Source: Chloroflexota bacterium
Lineage (GTDB): Bacteria; Chloroflexota; Dehalococcoidia; Dehalococcoidales; JAUYDJ01
Assembly (NCBI GenBank): GCA_030690025.1
Contig: JAUYDJ010000198.1
Span: forward strand, 1 to 5,169
DNA length: 5,169 bases
Reading direction: 5' to 3'
Below, in pieces: positions 5,010 through 5,169 of the stretch. Positions within the stretch are counted from its first letter, which is position 1, and each line of letters starts with the position of its first letter. Under the pieces are notes generated by a model. It had not been told where the DNA came from. It ran no database searches and saw nothing but the letters and a program-made list of their open reading frames with translations. The position numbers and the translations under genes are program-made.

Positions 5010-5084
5010 TCGGGGCGAGTGGATTCGAACCACCGACCTCAGCGTCCCGAACGCTGCGCGCTAACCAGGCTGCGCTACGCCCCG
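5010..5084 (-). tRNA. tRNA-Pro, anticodon CGG
   Basis: Read on the minus strand this is a complete 75-nt cloverleaf. The acceptor CGGGGCG pairs perfectly with CGCCCCG, followed by discriminator A73. The D stem is GCGC/GCGC with loop AGCCTGGTTA. The anticodon stem is CAGCG/CGCTG with loop TTCGGGA, so the anticodon is CGG (plus-strand positions 5047-5049) and reads CCG. The variable loop is AGGTC. The T arm is GGTGG-TTCGAAT-CCACT with one G-U pair at its base. C1-G72, A73 and G37 are bacterial tRNA-Pro hallmarks. The 3' CCA is not encoded. The gene has its own upstream promoter and converges on the toxin gene. Confidence 0.96.
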
Positions 5085-5096
5085 CAAACCTTATCT

Positions 5097-5125
5097 ATTA
5101 TAGGCGGATTTATAATATTCGGCAA
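5097..5125 (-). promoter_or_regulatory. Sigma70-type promoter of tRNA-Pro
   Basis: On the minus strand a perfect -10 TATAAT (5102-5097) is preceded by TTGCCG (5125-5120, 4 of 6) with a 17-bp spacer. The predicted start is about 6 nt before the mature tRNA, a compact arrangement usual for single tRNA genes. Confidence 0.65.
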
Positions 5126-5169
5126 GGATAGGCTCACTGAGGTTCATTTGGGTTTTTATTGATGAGTCA
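5126..5169. other. Window edge, no gene identified
   Basis: The last bases contain no supported gene. An ATG at 5162-5164 on the plus strand opens a frame of three codons before the window ends but has no ribosome binding site before it. Confidence 0.4.

Noticed and set aside
5010..5030. tRNA 3' end as an integration (att) site
   Set aside because: No second copy of the tRNA 3' sequence or any integrase gene is present in the window.

Overview
The window looks like a chromosomal housekeeping segment from a moderately GC-rich bacterium. The protein genes are mostly around 60-70% GC by eye. The DnaA N-terminus (IWEAALGELQLQVSKSNYRTWL) and the arrangement of dnaA beside obg and divergent from fmt remind me most of Chloroflexota, class Dehalococcoidia. 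That placement comes from memory of the family and is tentative.

Layout, left to right. (1) Positions 1-746, minus strand: the first 248 codons of the GTPase gene obg, whose 3' end lies outside the window. (2) 747-1049: a 303-bp non-coding gap holding one perfect DnaA box, one near-perfect box, a 70-bp core of about 80% AT, and several short palindromes. It is a candidate replication origin, and it also carries the 5' leader of obg. (3) 1050-2402, minus: dnaA, complete. (4) 2403-2713: a 311-bp gap between two divergent genes, with candidate promoters facing each way. (5) 2714-3658, plus: fmt, methionyl-tRNA formyltransferase. (6) 3668-4453, plus: mazG, an NTP pyrophosphohydrolase, read from a TTG start behind a strong Shine-Dalgarno that overlaps the fmt stop. 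(7) 4457-4493: tandem 8-bp repeats overlapping a promoter. (8) 4515-4736 and 4742-5005, plus: a two-gene toxin-antitoxin cassette made of a ribbon-helix-helix antitoxin and a RelE/ParE-fold toxin. (9) 5010-5084, minus: tRNA-Pro(CGG) with its own sigma70-type promoter at 5097-5125, converging on the toxin gene with a 4-nt gap.

Functionally, dnaA and obg concern replication initiation and ribosome or stress control, and may flank oriC. fmt supplies formyl-Met-tRNA for translation initiation, and mazG cleans the nucleotide pool. The toxin-antitoxin pair has lower GC (toxin about 51% by hand count) and sits against the 3' end of a tRNA gene, so it is the one part that looks acquired. I see no insertion sequence, CRISPR array, prophage gene or clearly novel multi-gene system. 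The non-routine signals are the origin-like gap, the paired ATTGTNNACA motif after dnaA, the iterated operator-like repeats before the toxin-antitoxin operon, and a changed G3 residue in Obg.
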